64,000 nt of DNA, taken from contig NZ_CP107799.1 of assembly GCF_041431135.1 (NCBI RefSeq), forward strand, positions 2,356,001 to 2,420,000, written 5' to 3'. Origin of the DNA: Streptomyces sp. NBC_00554. GTDB lineage: Bacteria; Actinomycetota; Actinomycetes; Streptomycetales; Streptomycetaceae. Numbering within the stretch: the first letter of the stretch is position 1; each line of letters starts with the position of its first letter. The translations under genes and the position numbers were made by a program. The notes under the pieces were generated by a model. That model was not told the DNA's origin. It worked only from the letters and a program-made list of their open reading frames with translations, and did no database searches. Below are positions 41,385 through 52,713 of this stretch, piece by piece.

Positions 41385-41396
41385 GACAACGTTGTC
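41385..41396. promoter_or_regulatory. Palindromic operator upstream of GH92 gene 2
   Basis: GACAACGTTGTC, identical to the site before GH92 gene 1, about 213 bases before this gene's start. On the gene's strand its TTGTCG end is spaced like a -35 ahead of a TATCGC sequence. The rest of the 337-base gap to the monooxygenase gene holds no gene that I can see. Confidence 0.7.
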
Positions 41397-41509
41397 GCCC
41401 ACCATGGTCGTCACAAGCCACGCACCAACCCGGGCCGGATTTCCCCCGACCGGCCCGGGCTCGCGGACCGGGTGAGTTCGTACCACCCACCCGGTCCGCC
41501 CTGAGCCGA

Positions 41510-42586
41510 TCAACCGACCCGACAGGGAAGTGCGGTTGACGGATCGTCACCTGCGCCCTGGACGACGTATCCGAACGTCGCACTCTCGCCCGGATCGAGT
41601 TCCCCGTTCCAGTCGGCGTTGTGCACCATCACGGCCTGGCCCTCGTATGTCGCGTTGCCGTTCCAGAGGCTGGCGACCGACTGCCCGCTCGGGAGGGTCC
41701 AGTCGACCATCCAGCCGAGCATCGGGACGTCGCCGGTGTTGGTGACGGTCACCTCGGCCTGGTAGCCGCCGGACCAGCTGTTCGTCGTACGGCGGGTGGC
41801 CGCGCACGCACCGGGCGGGGGCTCGGTCGGGTTGCCCGGGTCGTGGATGCCCGTCACTTCGCCGTTGCCGCCGTCGAAGACGATGTCGGAGCAGGAGTAG
41901 AAGGTCTCCGCGCTGTCCGAGCGCTGCCAGACCACGTAGACGATGTGGCGGCCCGACTTGCCCGCCGGAAGTGTCCCGGACCAGGAGTAGTTGGCCTCGA
42001 CCGTGCCCGGACTGCCGTTGAGCGGCGGGTGGTCGACCGTGAGGAAGGGCGAGTCCTCCATGTCGTCCCAAGTCAGCGTCTGCGTCGGGTCGAAGCCGTC
42101 CTTGGTGATGTAGACGTAGAACCAACCCGGGTGCGCGGCCCACGCGTTGTACGAGAAGTCGACCGTCGCGCCCGAGGTCAGATGCGTGAGCGGCCAGTCG
42201 TCGCGCGGCTGGTTGAAGCCCGTGAAGTTGGTGTTGCCGCCGCTGCACAGCTCGCCGTCCGGGACGAAGCCGCGGGTGCGGCCTGCGCCGTCCGAGCGGA
42301 GCACCGAGAACCAGTTGTAGAACGGCGTGGTGCCACTCACCTGCTGTGCCGCCTTGCAGGCCGGGTTCACGGGTTTGATCTCGCCGGTGTCGGTCAGCCC
42401 GTCCTGCCAGCACAGGAAGGTGCGGCTGGCCGGCTTCATGGGGGTGCCGTGGGCTTCGGCCTCGCCGCCCGCCGTGACGACCAGGCCGAGGGCCGGGACG
42501 GTGGCGAGGAGGGCGAGCAGGACCAGGAGGACTGCTCTGTGGCGGGTGGACAGTGGTAATCGCGTCACGCGTACGGGCATGAGCAT
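41510..42586 (-). CDS. AA10 lytic polysaccharide monooxygenase with CBM2
   Basis: 358 residues from the ATG at 42586. The Sec signal ends after GGEAEA, leaving His46 as the first mature residue (HGTPMKPASRTFLCW). Together with the His in NAWAAHPGWFYVYIT this forms the copper-binding histidine brace. The AA10 domain runs to about residue 245. After a Pro-rich linker, a CBM2 module (CAATRRTTNSWSGGYQAEV, GQSVASLWNGN) closes the protein, with conserved Trp residues for crystalline-polysaccharide binding. It most resembles the cellulose-active S. coelicolor CelS2 type. A perfect CebR box upstream supports a role in oxidative cellulose cleavage. Confidence 0.93.
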   Translation of the reverse strand: MLMPVRVTRLPLSTRHRAVLLVLLALLATVPALGLVVTAGGEAEAHGTPMKPASRTFLCWQDGLTDTGEIKPVNPACKAAQQVSGTTPFYNWFSVLRSDGAGRTRGFVPDGELCSGGNTNFTGFNQPRDDWPLTHLTSGATVDFSYNAWAAHPGWFYVYITKDGFDPTQTLTWDDMEDSPFLTVDHPPLNGSPGTVEANYSWSGTLPAGKSGRHIVYVVWQRSDSAETFYSCSDIVFDGGNGEVTGIHDPGNPTEPPPGACAATRRTTNSWSGGYQAEVTVTNTGDVPMLGWMVDWTLPSGQSVASLWNGNATYEGQAVMVHNADWNGELDPGESATFGYVVQGAGDDPSTALPCRVG

Positions 42587-42630
42587 GACAAGAGCCCCTT
42601 TGCTCAGTGTCTGTTGGGGTCCGGATGAGG

Positions 42631-42644
42631 TGGGAGCGACTCCG
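42631..42644. promoter_or_regulatory. Imperfect CebR-like box
   Basis: TGGGAGCGACTCCG matches the left half of the CebR palindrome and partly the right half, 45 bases before the monooxygenase start. It could be a second, weaker site. Confidence 0.45.
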
Positions 42645-42666
42645 CGGCGGGTTCCGGTCCACCGAG

Positions 42667-42680
42667 TGGGAGCGCTCCCA
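42667..42680. promoter_or_regulatory. CebR operator upstream of the AA10 gene
   Basis: TGGGAGCGCTCCCA, a perfect match to the palindrome bound by the cellobiose-responsive LacI-family repressor CebR in Streptomyces. It lies 81 bases upstream of the monooxygenase start. Repression relieved by cello-oligosaccharides is expected. Confidence 0.85.
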
Positions 42681-42779
42681 CCCCATTCGGAAGTTAGCGC
42701 GCACGGGAACCTCTGTAAACGCCTCGCACACAAGGGCCGCACCCCCACACGGGCGGGCGCGGCCGTCACCGCACCTCCG

Positions 42780-44384
42780 CTACGGGCGGCCGCGCGCCGA
42801 CGACTCCCGAGCAGTGACCTGAGCGGCGTCCGAAGGGAACGGAGCGACACGGTCGAGCCCTGCGGACGGGAGTTGGGCGACCGGATCCGATCCGGCCGAC
42901 ACCAGCGCCGGGCGGCCGACGGGCGGCAGCACGATCGCGAACTCCGTGTGCCCCGGCTCGCTCCGGACCTCGATCAGGCCTCCGTGCGCCGCCGTGATGG
43001 CCTCGACGATGGCGAGCCCGAGCCCGGAGCCGCCGTCCGCCGGTCCGCTGCGGGCGCGGGAGACGTCGCCCCGGGTGAAGCGCTCGAAGACGTTGGGGAG
43101 CAGGTGCGGCGGGATGCCGGGACCGTCGTCGCGTACGCGGATGGTGCAGCACGCCTCGGTGGCCTCCACCGAGGCGATGACGGTGGTGCCGGCAGGTGTG
43201 TGCACACGGGCGTTGGCCAACAGGTTGGCCAACACCTGGTGCAGGCGCGCCTCGTCCCCGAGGACCATGGCCGGGGAGTCCAGGAGCAGCGCCAGCTGCC
43301 AGTGGTGGCTGTCCCCGGCCGCCCGCGCGTCCCAGACCGCCTCCGCGACGAGAGCGGCGAGGTCCACCTCGGCGGACTCCAGGGGCCGCCCCTCGTCGAG
43401 CCGGGCGAGCAGCAGCAGGTCCTCGACGAGGCCGGTCATCCGCGCCGACTCGGCGGAGACCCGGCGCCAGGCCAGGGTGGGTTCGATCCACTCGGTGCCG
43501 CGGTTCATCAGTTCCGCGTATCCGGCGATCGACGCGAGCGGCGTACGGAGTTCATGGCTGGCGTCGGCCAGGAAGCGGCGCATGCGTTCCTCGCTGCGCT
43601 GGCGTTCGCTGAGCGAGGACTCGACGTGGTCGATCATGCGGTTGAGGGCGGCGCCGACCTGGCCGGCCTCGCTGCCGGGGTCGGTGTCGCGTTCGGGCAC
43701 CCGGATGAGGCCGATGACCTCACCGTGTCCGAGCGGCGAGCGGGAGACCTCCACCGCGGTGGCGGCGACCCGTCCCAGGGGGCGCAGCTGGCGCCGGATG
43801 ACGACGGCGCAGACGCAGCCCGCGACGGCGAGACCCGCGGCGGCCACCACGGCCTCGACCATCACCAGACCGCTGATCATGTCCTGTACGTCCTCCATCG
43901 GGAGGCCGGTGAGCACGGGATTCCCGTCGGCCTGGAGGGCGGTGACCCGGTAGGTGCCGAGTCCCGGGACGGTCCGGGTGTGCAGCGAGCCGTCGGCCGT
44001 GATGCCGTCGAGGGCGTCGCGCTGGGCGTCGGTGAGGGCCCGCTGGGTGCCGTCGCTGGTCACCACCTCGGCGGCTACGACGTTCCCGGCACTGTCGAGC
44101 CGGGCGCCGACCGTACCGACGGACTGCCCCTGCTCCCCGAGGAAGGCGAGGCCGTCGCCGACGTCCGGTCCGACCTGGACCCCGCCCTGGCTGCGCTCGG
44201 CGGCGTCGGTGACCCGCTGGTCGAGGTGGTCGAGCAGGCTGTCGCGCTGGGCGAAGACCGTGGTGAGCGCCATGGCCACGTACACGGCGACGAGCGTGGC
44301 GCCGATGAACACCAGCAGCCGCGTGCGCAGGGACCTCCCACGCAGGCGGGCCCAGAGCGAGCGGCGCCGCGACCGGGAGCTCAT
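42780..44384 (-). CDS. Two-component sensor histidine kinase
   Basis: 534 residues from the ATG at 44384, which overlaps the response-regulator stop by 4 nt. Two membrane helices (about residues 18-40 and 158-185) flank an extracellular sensor of about 115 residues. HAMP linker, then a HisKA domain with phospho-acceptor His277 in LADASHELRTPLASIAG. ATPase domain with the N box (VLANLLANARVH), G1 box (IRVRDDGPGIP) and G2 box (GGSGLGLAIV). A Pro/Ala-rich tail follows. Transphosphorylation partner is the adjacent OmpR-family regulator. The signal is unknown. Confidence 0.92.
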   Translation of the reverse strand: MSSRSRRRSLWARLRGRSLRTRLLVFIGATLVAVYVAMALTTVFAQRDSLLDHLDQRVTDAAERSQGGVQVGPDVGDGLAFLGEQGQSVGTVGARLDSAGNVVAAEVVTSDGTQRALTDAQRDALDGITADGSLHTRTVPGLGTYRVTALQADGNPVLTGLPMEDVQDMISGLVMVEAVVAAAGLAVAGCVCAVVIRRQLRPLGRVAATAVEVSRSPLGHGEVIGLIRVPERDTDPGSEAGQVGAALNRMIDHVESSLSERQRSEERMRRFLADASHELRTPLASIAGYAELMNRGTEWIEPTLAWRRVSAESARMTGLVEDLLLLARLDEGRPLESAEVDLAALVAEAVWDARAAGDSHHWQLALLLDSPAMVLGDEARLHQVLANLLANARVHTPAGTTVIASVEATEACCTIRVRDDGPGIPPHLLPNVFERFTRGDVSRARSGPADGGSGLGLAIVEAITAAHGGLIEVRSEPGHTEFAIVLPPVGRPALVSAGSDPVAQLPSAGLDRVAPFPSDAAQVTARESSARGRP

Positions 44385-45097
44385 CTCCCGTCCTCCGGCG
44401 GCCTGATGGCGTACCCGACCCCGCGCACGGTGTGGATCATGGGCGCCCGGCCCTTGTCGAGCTTCCGGCGCAGGCTCGAGATGTACACCTCGATCAGGTT
44501 TCCGCCGCCGTCGAAGGAGCTGCTCCACACGTGGTCGAGGATCTGGGCCTTGCTCAGCACCTGGCGCGGGTGGCTCAGCAACAGGCTGAGCAGGTCGAAC
44601 TCCTTGGCGGTGAGCTGGACCGGCGTACCGTCGCGGTGCACCTCACGGGTGTCCTCGCTCAGCACCAGGTCGCCGAGGACACGCGCTGCCCCTTCGGACC
44701 GGTCCTCCTCGGCACCGGAGCGCCTCAGCAGTGCGCGCAGCCGCAGTACGACCTCCTCCAGCGAGAAGGGCTTCGTCACATAGTCGTCGGCGCCAGCCTC
44801 GAGCCCGTCGAGGCGGTGCTCAAGGGCGTCCCGCGCGGTCAGCATGAGCACGGGCAGTTTCGGCCGCTCGTACCGCAGCCGCCGCAGGACCTGGAGTCCG
44901 TCCAGGTCGGGCAGCATCCCGTCGAGGACGACGGCATGCGGGGCGCAGCCGCGCGCGACGCGCAGCGCGCTCTCCCCGTCGGCCGCCGGATAGGGCCGCC
45001 AGCCCGCCTCCGTGACGGCCACGGAGAGCAGTTCCGTGAGGCTGGGTTCGTCGTCGACGATCAGCACGCGCACACGGTCGCTTCGGGTGCCAGACAT
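44381..45097 (-). CDS. OmpR-family response regulator
   Basis: 238 residues, AGGA seven bases upstream of the ATG. Receiver domain with acidic pair Asp15/Asp16, phosphorylation site Asp59 (VVLDGMLPD), Thr87 and Lys108 (DYVTKPF), all intact. C-terminal winged helix about residues 140-235 (VQLTAKEFDLLSLLLSHPRQVLSK, SSLRRKLDKG, IHTVRGVGYAI). First gene of the two-gene system. Its location next to the monooxygenase gene suggests, but does not prove, a link to polysaccharide degradation. Confidence 0.93.
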   Translation of the reverse strand: MSGTRSDRVRVLIVDDEPSLTELLSVAVTEAGWRPYPAADGESALRVARGCAPHAVVLDGMLPDLDGLQVLRRLRYERPKLPVLMLTARDALEHRLDGLEAGADDYVTKPFSLEEVVLRLRALLRRSGAEEDRSEGAARVLGDLVLSEDTREVHRDGTPVQLTAKEFDLLSLLLSHPRQVLSKAQILDHVWSSSFDGGGNLIEVYISSLRRKLDKGRAPMIHTVRGVGYAIRPPEDGR

Positions 45098-45188
45098 GTG
45101 ACGATCCTGTCCCGGTTCACTGGGGGAACCCTGTGTTCCGCCTGAGATGAACCCATGTCCCGAACGCGCGGTCTGGGCGGAATGGCGA

Positions 45189-45222
45189 AGGGCCGCACCC
45201 CCGTTTCCGGGGATGCGGCCCT
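45189..45222 (-). terminator. Terminator after acnA
   Basis: AGGGCCGCA and TGCGGCCCT form the base of a hairpin extended by CCCC/GGGG around a GTTTC loop, about 40 bases past the acnA stop. It insulates the two-component genes. Confidence 0.72.
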
Positions 45223-45242
45223 CAACTGCCTTACCTGGCCGC

Positions 45243-48046
<2,804 letters not shown>

Positions 48047-48051
48047 CTAAG

Positions 48052-48077
48052 GTAAGGCTAAGTTAGGTATGCCTTAC
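48052..48077. promoter_or_regulatory. Inverted repeat with iron-box-like sequence upstream of acnA
   Basis: GTAAGGC and GCCTTAC, a perfect 7-bp inverted repeat with a 12-nt centre, 75 bases before the acnA start. The embedded TTAGGTATGCCTTAC and AAGGTAAGGCTAA partly match the DtxR/DmdR iron-box consensus (TTAGGTTAGGCTCACCTAA). An iron-dependent regulator for an iron-sulfur enzyme is plausible, but the match is imperfect. Confidence 0.5.
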
Positions 48078-48109
48078 TGGAGTGGCGGCTTTCGGTGCGC
48101 CTCGGCAGA

Positions 48110-48127
48110 TATCTCGATGTCGAGATA
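48110..48127. promoter_or_regulatory. Perfect palindrome between acnA and DUF4236 gene
   Basis: TATCTCGA-TG-TCGAGATA, 8-bp arms with no mismatch, midway between the divergent starts (133 bases from acnA, 101 from the small gene). Likely an operator for an unidentified regulator controlling one or both genes. Confidence 0.65.
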
Positions 48128-48228
48128 ACTCTAGTACATGGGCGCGGGCTGGTCATGCCCGGCCTCCTTCGGGGTACCCGGTGTCGGCCGGGAACCACCC
48201 GGCGTAATCGCCACAAGAGGGGGCACCC

Positions 48229-48429
48229 ATGCCACTCACGTTCCGCAAGAGTTTCCGCATCTTTCCCGGGGTACGGCTGAACATCAACCGCCGCTCAATG
48301 TCCATCACCACCGGAGAGGGCCGCGGGCCCCGGCACACGCGGAGCACCACAGGGCGCCGGACCACGTCGCAGAACCTGCCGGGCCCCTTCGGGTGGCGGC
48401 GCACCAGGCAGAGCCGGCGGGACAGCTGA
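48229..48429 (+). CDS. Small DUF4236 protein
   Basis: 66 residues. GAGGGGG precedes the ATG. The N-terminal 30 residues (PLTFRKSFRIFPGVRLNIN, then RRSMSIT) match the DUF4236 motif of paired short strands beginning FRKS. The C-terminal half is very basic with many Arg. A small soluble protein of unknown function, predicted pI well above 11, so nucleic-acid binding is possible. Divergent from acnA. Confidence 0.72.
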   Translation: MPLTFRKSFRIFPGVRLNINRRSMSITTGEGRGPRHTRSTTGRRTTSQNLPGPFGWRRTRQSRRDS

Positions 48430-48524
48430 CCCCGAACTCCCCCGCCCCCGGCCCTCGATGAGGCCGACACTCGGATGGGCGCGTTCCGTTTCGCTTTATC
48501 TCACAGGAGATATACGGTCGCGCC

Positions 48525-50054
48525 ATGGCAGACGACTACCTCGTACGCATCGGCAAGCTCATCCGTGACGCCCGGCAGCACCGGGGCTGGACACAGTCGC
48601 AACTCGCGGAGGCTCTCGGCACCAGCCAGAGTGCCGTCAATCGCATCGAACGCGGCAACCAAAACATCAGCCTTGAGATGATCGCCCGAATCGGTGAAGC
48701 CCTGGACAGTGAGATCGTCTCTCTGGGCTATGCGGGTCCGATGCATCTGCGCGTGGTCGGCGGGCGTCGTCTGTCCGGTTCGATCGACGTCAAGACCAGC
48801 AAGAACGCGTGTGTTGCGCTGCTGTGCGCGACGCTGCTCAACAAGGGGCGCACGGTGCTGCGCAGGGTCGCCCGTATCGAAGAGGTGTACCGCCTTCTGG
48901 AGGTACTCGGTTCGATCGGCGTCCGCACCCGGTGGATCAACGACGGGGTCGACCTGGAGATCGTGCCCCCGGCCGAGCTGGACATGGAGTCGATCGACGC
49001 CGAGGCCGCCGTCCGCACGCGGTCCATCATCATGTTCCTCGGGCCGCTGCTGCATCGCATGGACAGCTTCAAGCTGCCGTACGCGGGTGGTTGCGACCTG
49101 GGGACGCGGACCATCGAGCCGCACATGATCGCGCTGCGCCGCTTCGGGCTCGACATCGCGGCGACCGAGGGGATCTACCACGCGCAGGTGGACCGCTCGG
49201 TCTCCCCCGGCCGGCCGATCGTGCTGACCGAGCGCGGCGACACGGTGACCGAGAACGCGCTGCTCGCCGCCGCCCGCCACGACGGCGTGACCGTCATCCG
49301 CAACGCCTCCTCCAACTACATGGTCCAGGACCTGTGCTTCTTCCTGGAGGCCCTGGGCGTACGGGTCGAGGGCATCGGCACCACGACGCTCACCGTGCAC
49401 GGCGTGCCGAACATCGACGTCGACGTGGACTACTCGCCCTCCGAGGACCCGGTCGAGGCGATGAGCCTGCTGGCCGCCGCGGTGGTCACCGAGTCCGAGC
49501 TGACGGTGTGCCGGGTGCCGATCGAGTTCCTGGAGATCGAGCTCGCGGTGCTTGAGGAGATGGGCCTCGATCACGACCGTACGGCCGAGTACTTCGCGGA
49601 CAACGGCCGTACGCGCCTGATCGACCTCACCGTCCGGCCCTCCAAGCTGGAGGCGCCGATCGACAAGATCCACCCGATGCCGTTCCCGGGCCTGAACATC
49701 GACAACGTCCCGTTCTTCGCGGCCATCGCGGCCTCCGCGCAGGGCAAGACGCTGATCCACGACTGGGTCTACGACAACCGCGCGATCTACCTCACAGACC
49801 TGAACCGCCTCGGCGGCCGGCTCCAACTCCTCGACCCGCACCGGGTCCTGGTCGAGGGCCCGACCCGCTGGCGCGCCGCCGAGATGATGTGCCCGCCCGC
49901 ACTGCGCCCCGCCGTGGTCGTCCTCCTCGCCATGATGGCGGCCGACGGCACCTCCGTCCTGCGGAACGTGTACGTCATCAACCGCGGCTACGAGGACCTC
50001 GCCGAGCGGCTCAACTCGATCGGGGCGCAGATCGAGACGTTCCGGGATATTTAG
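48525..50054 (+). CDS. MurA-like UDP-GlcNAc carboxyvinyltransferase fused to an XRE DNA-binding domain
   Basis: 509 residues. Residues about 8-66 are a Cro/C1-type helix-turn-helix (RIGKLIRDARQHRGWTQSQL, GTSQSAVNRIERGNQNIS). From residue 73 the protein is an EPSP-synthase-fold MurA homologue (LRVVGGRRLSGSIDVKTSKN with Lys93 and Asn94). The active-site loop keeps the catalytic Cys190 in GGCDLGTRT, though the usual RPVD is RTIE. FPGLNIDNVP keeps the MurA base Asp, and YDNRAIYLTDLNRLGG matches the Arg-containing end motif. Canonical MurA is about 420 residues without the HTH. It may catalyse enolpyruvyl transfer and also bind DNA. No well-spaced ribosome site. Confidence 0.88.
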   Translation: MADDYLVRIGKLIRDARQHRGWTQSQLAEALGTSQSAVNRIERGNQNISLEMIARIGEALDSEIVSLGYAGPMHLRVVGGRRLSGSIDVKTSKNACVALLCATLLNKGRTVLRRVARIEEVYRLLEVLGSIGVRTRWINDGVDLEIVPPAELDMESIDAEAAVRTRSIIMFLGPLLHRMDSFKLPYAGGCDLGTRTIEPHMIALRRFGLDIAATEGIYHAQVDRSVSPGRPIVLTERGDTVTENALLAAARHDGVTVIRNASSNYMVQDLCFFLEALGVRVEGIGTTTLTVHGVPNIDVDVDYSPSEDPVEAMSLLAAAVVTESELTVCRVPIEFLEIELAVLEEMGLDHDRTAEYFADNGRTRLIDLTVRPSKLEAPIDKIHPMPFPGLNIDNVPFFAAIAASAQGKTLIHDWVYDNRAIYLTDLNRLGGRLQLLDPHRVLVEGPTRWRAAEMMCPPALRPAVVVLLAMMAADGTSVLRNVYVINRGYEDLAERLNSIGAQIETFRDI

Positions 50055-50072
50055 GGCGAATTTCCACAACAC

Positions 50073-50107
50073 CCCCTCCGAACGGCGAAAACGCTGATTC
50101 GGAGGGG
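50073..50107 (+). terminator. Terminator after the MurA-like gene
   Basis: CCCCTCCGAA and TTCGGAGGGG pair perfectly (10 bp) around a 15-nt loop, then TTCGG. The remaining 200 bases to the VWA gene hold no gene that I can see and should contain the promoter of the cluster. Confidence 0.72.
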
Positions 50108-50316
50108 TTCGGCGGTGCCATCGGATCACACCGACACCATTGGCGTGACTGTTCAAGCGCAGCCACCCGATGAGATTCGCCGACGGCATCGCCGTGTTCC
50201 TTCTGTCCCGGTTCGACGGACCGAAGCATCACTCTTACGGGATTGCGCGAATCCCTTACGGGGAGTCATCGCGCGATGCTACAACTGCCCTCTAGCGCGG
50301 TTCTCGCAGGACGCCA

Positions 50317-52713
50317 ATGGGGGGTGGTCCGGTGCAGACGGACCTCTCCAATCGCTGGTCCGGAACGGGGAGTTCACTACGACGCGCGGGCCGTGCCAGT
50401 GCTATGGGGGCCGTGTGCGCGCTGTTGTTGACATTGCTGCCCGTGACTCCGGCGCAGCAGGCCCACGCGGAGGACCCGCTGGCCCCGACGCCGGTCGACT
50501 TCGTGATCCTGGTGGACGAGTCGGGCAGTCTGTCGGCGGCGGACGTAGCAGCGGAGCGCGCGGCGGCAGCGTTGCTGGTGCTGGGGGAGGTCTCGGACAA
50601 GTCGCGGGCTGCCGTTGTGGGGTTCGGGAGTGCGTCGCGGGACGGGCAGAGTCCGGTGGACACCGTGTGTCCGCTGACAAAGGCGGATGCGGCAGGGCGC
50701 GAGCAGCTGAGTTCGTGCGTGCCGCGGCTGCATCGACGCACCGATGGCGAGGGCAACGGGACAGACTTCCCGGCGGCATTGACTCAAGGCCTGTCGTTGC
50801 TGGCGGGCGACAACGACACCCCGAAGATCATCTTTCTGCTCACCGACGGTCGCCTCGACGTCAGCGACAGCCCCTCGTACGGCGTTGACGCCGCCTCCCG
50901 CAACGCCAACGCCCAGAAGTTGCTGAAAATGAAGGTCGCGCAGGCCCGCTCGGACAAGGTGCAGATCTGGCCCCTGGGTTTCGGCTCGAACATCGACAAG
51001 GCGCAGCTGACGGCGCTCGCCGAGGGCGGCTACCAGAGTCGCTGCGCCGACCTGCCCTCGGCGCGGCCGACCGCGAATATCGCAGCGGGTTCCTCCGACG
51101 TGGCCGAGGTGCTGCTCAGCGCTTTCGCCGGGGCACGGTGCGCGAACACGACGCCCGGCCAGACGGGCGAAACGTCGTCCAGCCTCGATCTGAAGGTGAC
51201 CATCCCGCCGGTGGCCACGGACGGCTCCATCGAGGTGGTCAAACAGGATCCCGACGCGGTCGCGGTGACGTACTACGACCCGCGCGGGCGGAAGGTGAAG
51301 CTGCACGGCGAGGCCGACGGCTCGCAGTTCGAACTGGTCGGGCAGTCGGGACCGGTGGAGGCGCTGCGGATTCGCAATCCCTATCCGGGCACGTGGCGGG
51401 TGCATGTGGAGGTGCTCGACGGGGCGTCGACGCAGCGGATCACGGCCACCGCGATCTGGCAGGGAGTGCTGCGCTCGTACATCCTCGTGGACCCGCCCGC
51501 GCCGACCGCCGGGCAACAGGTGACGGCCCATGTGACCTTGCAGACCCGGCAGGGCGTGGTGCTCACCGAGCGGCGGCAGCTGGCCGGGATCAGGGTGTCG
51601 GTCAACCTGACGGGCGACGGGTTCAGCGCACGTAAGTCACAGCTCAGAGACGATGGCAAGGGAGCGGATCCAAGGGCCGGCGACGGTGAGTTCTCGGCGC
51701 ACATCACCGTGCCGCGCACCGCCAACGGAGCGCTGTCCTTCACCGGGTTGATGACCGGCGAAGGCATCGCGGGCGATCAGCGTGCGTACGCGACGAAACT
51801 GGCCCCCTCTGCGCCTCTGCTGACCGGCGCGATCGTGCTGGACGACCACGAAGTCCACCCGGGCGGCACCGCGCACGGCGGCATCGAGCTGAGCAACACC
51901 GACGCCGCCTCGCACCGTCTGCGGCTGACGCTGGCGGGCGGCTCGACGGACACCCAACTCACCATCACCCCGCAGAGCATGACGGTGGCGGCAGGCGAGC
52001 AGGTACGGGTGCCGTTGCGTCTGGTATTCGGAGCCGATGCGACGTTGGGATCAGTGCCGGGGAGCCTTACTGTGCGGGACGAGACATCGGGCCGGGTCGT
52101 CACCCAGGCCTTTGTCACCGTGCGGGTGGTGCCGGTGCCAGGCTCCCTGGACCGGTACGGCAAGGGAATCGGCGTCGCCGCCGCGGTGCTGCTGGCGCTG
52201 CTCGTGGTGCTGGCGCTGCGCTGGCAGGACCGACGTCGGATCCGGGACACCTCGGACATCCAGCTGATCCTGTACAGGGACGAGGCAGAGGTGAGCCGAC
52301 TGCGGGCCCCCGCACGAGCCGGCCCCGAATTCGGCTTCTCCCTTCGCGCCGGTCCGCACGGCACCCAGCGACTGCTGCTGGACGACTCCGCCAAACGCCA
52401 CCGAGTACGCCGGTCCAAGGACGGCGGTCTGACGGTGCGGCCGCCCGGCGGCGAGCGGATCACCGTCCCGCGCGGACAGCGCTCGGCGCTGGCCGACGGA
52501 CTCGCCCTTGGCTTCGCCGACCACCGCCCGGCCAAACAGGCGGCCAAACGGGCGGCCGGAGCAGCCGGGACTCCGCAGTCCAGGCGCGGCACTGCCCGGG
52601 ACGCCCAGCAGGCCGCCCCGGAACAACGGTCGCGCGGCCGCGCACGTACACGCAAGGGCGAAGCCGACAACACCACACTCGTCACGCGGCGGCCGTATGA
52701 CGACGACTTCTGA
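50317..52713 (+). CDS. Secreted, membrane-anchored VWA-domain protein
   Basis: 798 residues. The ATG at 50317 has AGGA seven bases upstream; a GTG at 50332 is an alternative. Signal peptide about residues 20-51, ending AHA. VWA domain about 60-275 with an intact metal-ion site DESGS (Asp67) and a second acidic loop LLTDGRLD. Two immunoglobulin-like regions follow (one with SVNLTGDGFSARKSQLRDDGKGADPRAGDGEFSA split around a loop). A single membrane helix sits near residues 615-638, and a basic cytoplasmic tail of about 160 residues is rich in Arg, Lys, Ala and Gln. The VWA therefore faces outside. First gene of the tubulin-like/GTPase cluster. Confidence 0.88.
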   Translation: MGGGPVQTDLSNRWSGTGSSLRRAGRASAMGAVCALLLTLLPVTPAQQAHAEDPLAPTPVDFVILVDESGSLSAADVAAERAAAALLVLGEVSDKSRAAVVGFGSASRDGQSPVDTVCPLTKADAAGREQLSSCVPRLHRRTDGEGNGTDFPAALTQGLSLLAGDNDTPKIIFLLTDGRLDVSDSPSYGVDAASRNANAQKLLKMKVAQARSDKVQIWPLGFGSNIDKAQLTALAEGGYQSRCADLPSARPTANIAAGSSDVAEVLLSAFAGARCANTTPGQTGETSSSLDLKVTIPPVATDGSIEVVKQDPDAVAVTYYDPRGRKVKLHGEADGSQFELVGQSGPVEALRIRNPYPGTWRVHVEVLDGASTQRITATAIWQGVLRSYILVDPPAPTAGQQVTAHVTLQTRQGVVLTERRQLAGIRVSVNLTGDGFSARKSQLRDDGKGADPRAGDGEFSAHITVPRTANGALSFTGLMTGEGIAGDQRAYATKLAPSAPLLTGAIVLDDHEVHPGGTAHGGIELSNTDAASHRLRLTLAGGSTDTQLTITPQSMTVAAGEQVRVPLRLVFGADATLGSVPGSLTVRDETSGRVVTQAFVTVRVVPVPGSLDRYGKGIGVAAAVLLALLVVLALRWQDRRRIRDTSDIQLILYRDEAEVSRLRAPARAGPEFGFSLRAGPHGTQRLLLDDSAKRHRVRRSKDGGLTVRPPGGERITVPRGQRSALADGLALGFADHRPAKQAAKRAAGAAGTPQSRRGTARDAQQAAPEQRSRGRARTRKGEADNTTLVTRRPYDDDF

